11,302 nt of DNA from Prevotella sp. (lineage in GTDB: Bacteria; Bacteroidota; Bacteroidia; Bacteroidales; Bacteroidaceae), in assembly GCA_017442765.1 (NCBI GenBank), contig JAFRZC010000142.1, positions 1 to 11,302 on the forward strand, read 5' to 3'. This document shows, in pieces, positions 10,859 through 11,302 of this stretch. Each line of letters opens with the position of its first letter. Within the stretch, counting starts at the first letter, position 1. The notes beneath the pieces were generated by a model. It was given only the letters and a program-made list of their open reading frames with translations, did no database searches and was not told the DNA's origin. A program made the translations under genes and the position numbers.

Positions 10859-11302
10859 TTACTTCACGATGAGCTTGCGGATGGCGTTCTGCTGCTCGCC
10901 CGTGATGCGGACGAAGTAGGCGCCCTGGGCATAGCCCGTGAGGTCGAGGGTGATTTCATCGTTCTCCACTCTCCACTCTCCGCTCACACGACCGTTCATG
11001 TCGACAATCGTCACCGTAGCCTGGCCTTCGATGCCGGTGATGGTGACAGTGGTCGTGGCCGGGTTCGGGTAGAGGGCAATGGCGGCGGAGATGACGACGT
11101 CGATGCCTTCGCCCTGCTCGTCGGTGGTGAAGGAGGTGACATTGCTCCATGCGCTGAAGACGCCTTCGGCGCACACGCTGCGCACGTAGACATCGTAAGC
11201 CATGTTGGCAGTCAGACCGGTGATGGAAGCGCTGTTGGTGCTGGCCTGCACGGTGGTGCCGGCGCCCTGGTTGAAGCCGCTGGCGCCGTACTCAACCTCG
11301 TA
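10859..11302 (-). CDS. Secreted protein with Fn3 domain and T9SS sorting domain (5' end missing)
   Basis: The C-terminal 147 residues of a larger protein cut by the window edge. The frame stays open to base 11302. The first part is the end of a fibronectin type III domain (YEVEYG..GF..GAGTTV, then ITGLTANMAYDVYVRSVC and SAWSNVTSFTT). After a short linker comes a type A type IX secretion sorting domain: IALYPNPATTTVTI, a strand-rich middle (IVDMNGRV) and the final GAYFVRI...IRKLIVK. In such proteins the sorting domain is removed and the mature protein is released or anchored at the cell surface. The upstream domains that would reveal its function are outside the window. It has its own strong terminator. 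Confidence 0.92.
   Translation of the reverse strand, partial: YEVEYGASGFNQGAGTTVQASTNSASITGLTANMAYDVYVRSVCAEGVFSAWSNVTSFTTDEQGEGIDVVISAAIALYPNPATTTVTITGIEGQATVTIVDMNGRVSGEWRVENDEITLDLTGYAQGAYFVRITGEQQNAIRKLIVK

Noticed and set aside
1..11302. tRNA, rRNA or CRISPR loci
   Set aside because: No cloverleaf, rRNA core motif or regular repeat-spacer array was recognised by eye on either strand.

Overview
The window looks like a chromosomal piece of a Bacteroidota genome, probably Bacteroidales. Three things support this. The last gene ends in a type IX secretion (T9SS) C-terminal sorting domain. Upstream regions carry the Bacteroidetes promoter form TTTG-N19~22-TAnnTTTG. The families present (DUF6266-like, GxxExxY, four-helix-bundle suffix protein, AAA/DUF4143 ATPase, S9 dipeptidyl peptidase) are a typical Bacteroidales mixture. 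Housekeeping genes are GC-rich, while spacers and several accessory genes are AT-richer. All genes except the rubrerythrin lie on the minus strand.

Layout, left to right. 1-158: a minus-strand promoter and leader running off the left edge. 159-761: a DUF6266-like gene with a structured, repeat-rich upstream region (766-988). 1009-3156: a direct-repeat-flanked stretch with a ParE/RelE toxin, its antitoxin and an AAA/DUF4143 ATPase. 3294-4087: rubrerythrin (plus strand) with a hairpin or operator at its promoter. 4112-4153: a solitary copy of a dispersed repeat. 4172-5085: a small HExxH membrane protein and a phospholipase D-like protein. 5198-9406: a tightly coupled minus-strand run of S9 dipeptidyl peptidase, four-helix-bundle protein, riboflavin synthase (ribE) and HAD phosphatase, with junctions TAATG, a 26-nt gap, and ATGA. 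9461-9982: a GxxExxY (PD-(D/E)XK-type) gene enclosed by about 60-bp inverted repeats. 9997-10722: a dolichyl-phosphate-mannose-synthase-like glycosyltransferase. 10859-11302: the 3' end of a secreted Fn3/T9SS protein.

The metabolic genes are ordinary. The unusual feature is repetitive DNA tied to small genes or inserted into genes. GxxExxY lies between long inverted repeats whose small hairpins differ in sequence but keep their pairing. The four-helix-bundle gene starts and ends in 9-bp TCCGGA arrays and sits inside an operon. The toxin-antitoxin/ATPase group is bounded by direct repeats. Two 11-bp-period TGGTA arrays occur, one forming the C-terminus of the HAD phosphatase. A palindromic repeat pair is inserted in frame in the phospholipase D-like gene. 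The best candidate for an undescribed system is a class of single-gene, repeat-bounded cassettes encoding nuclease-like or 23S-IVS-like proteins. That these are mobile is an inference from sequence structure only.
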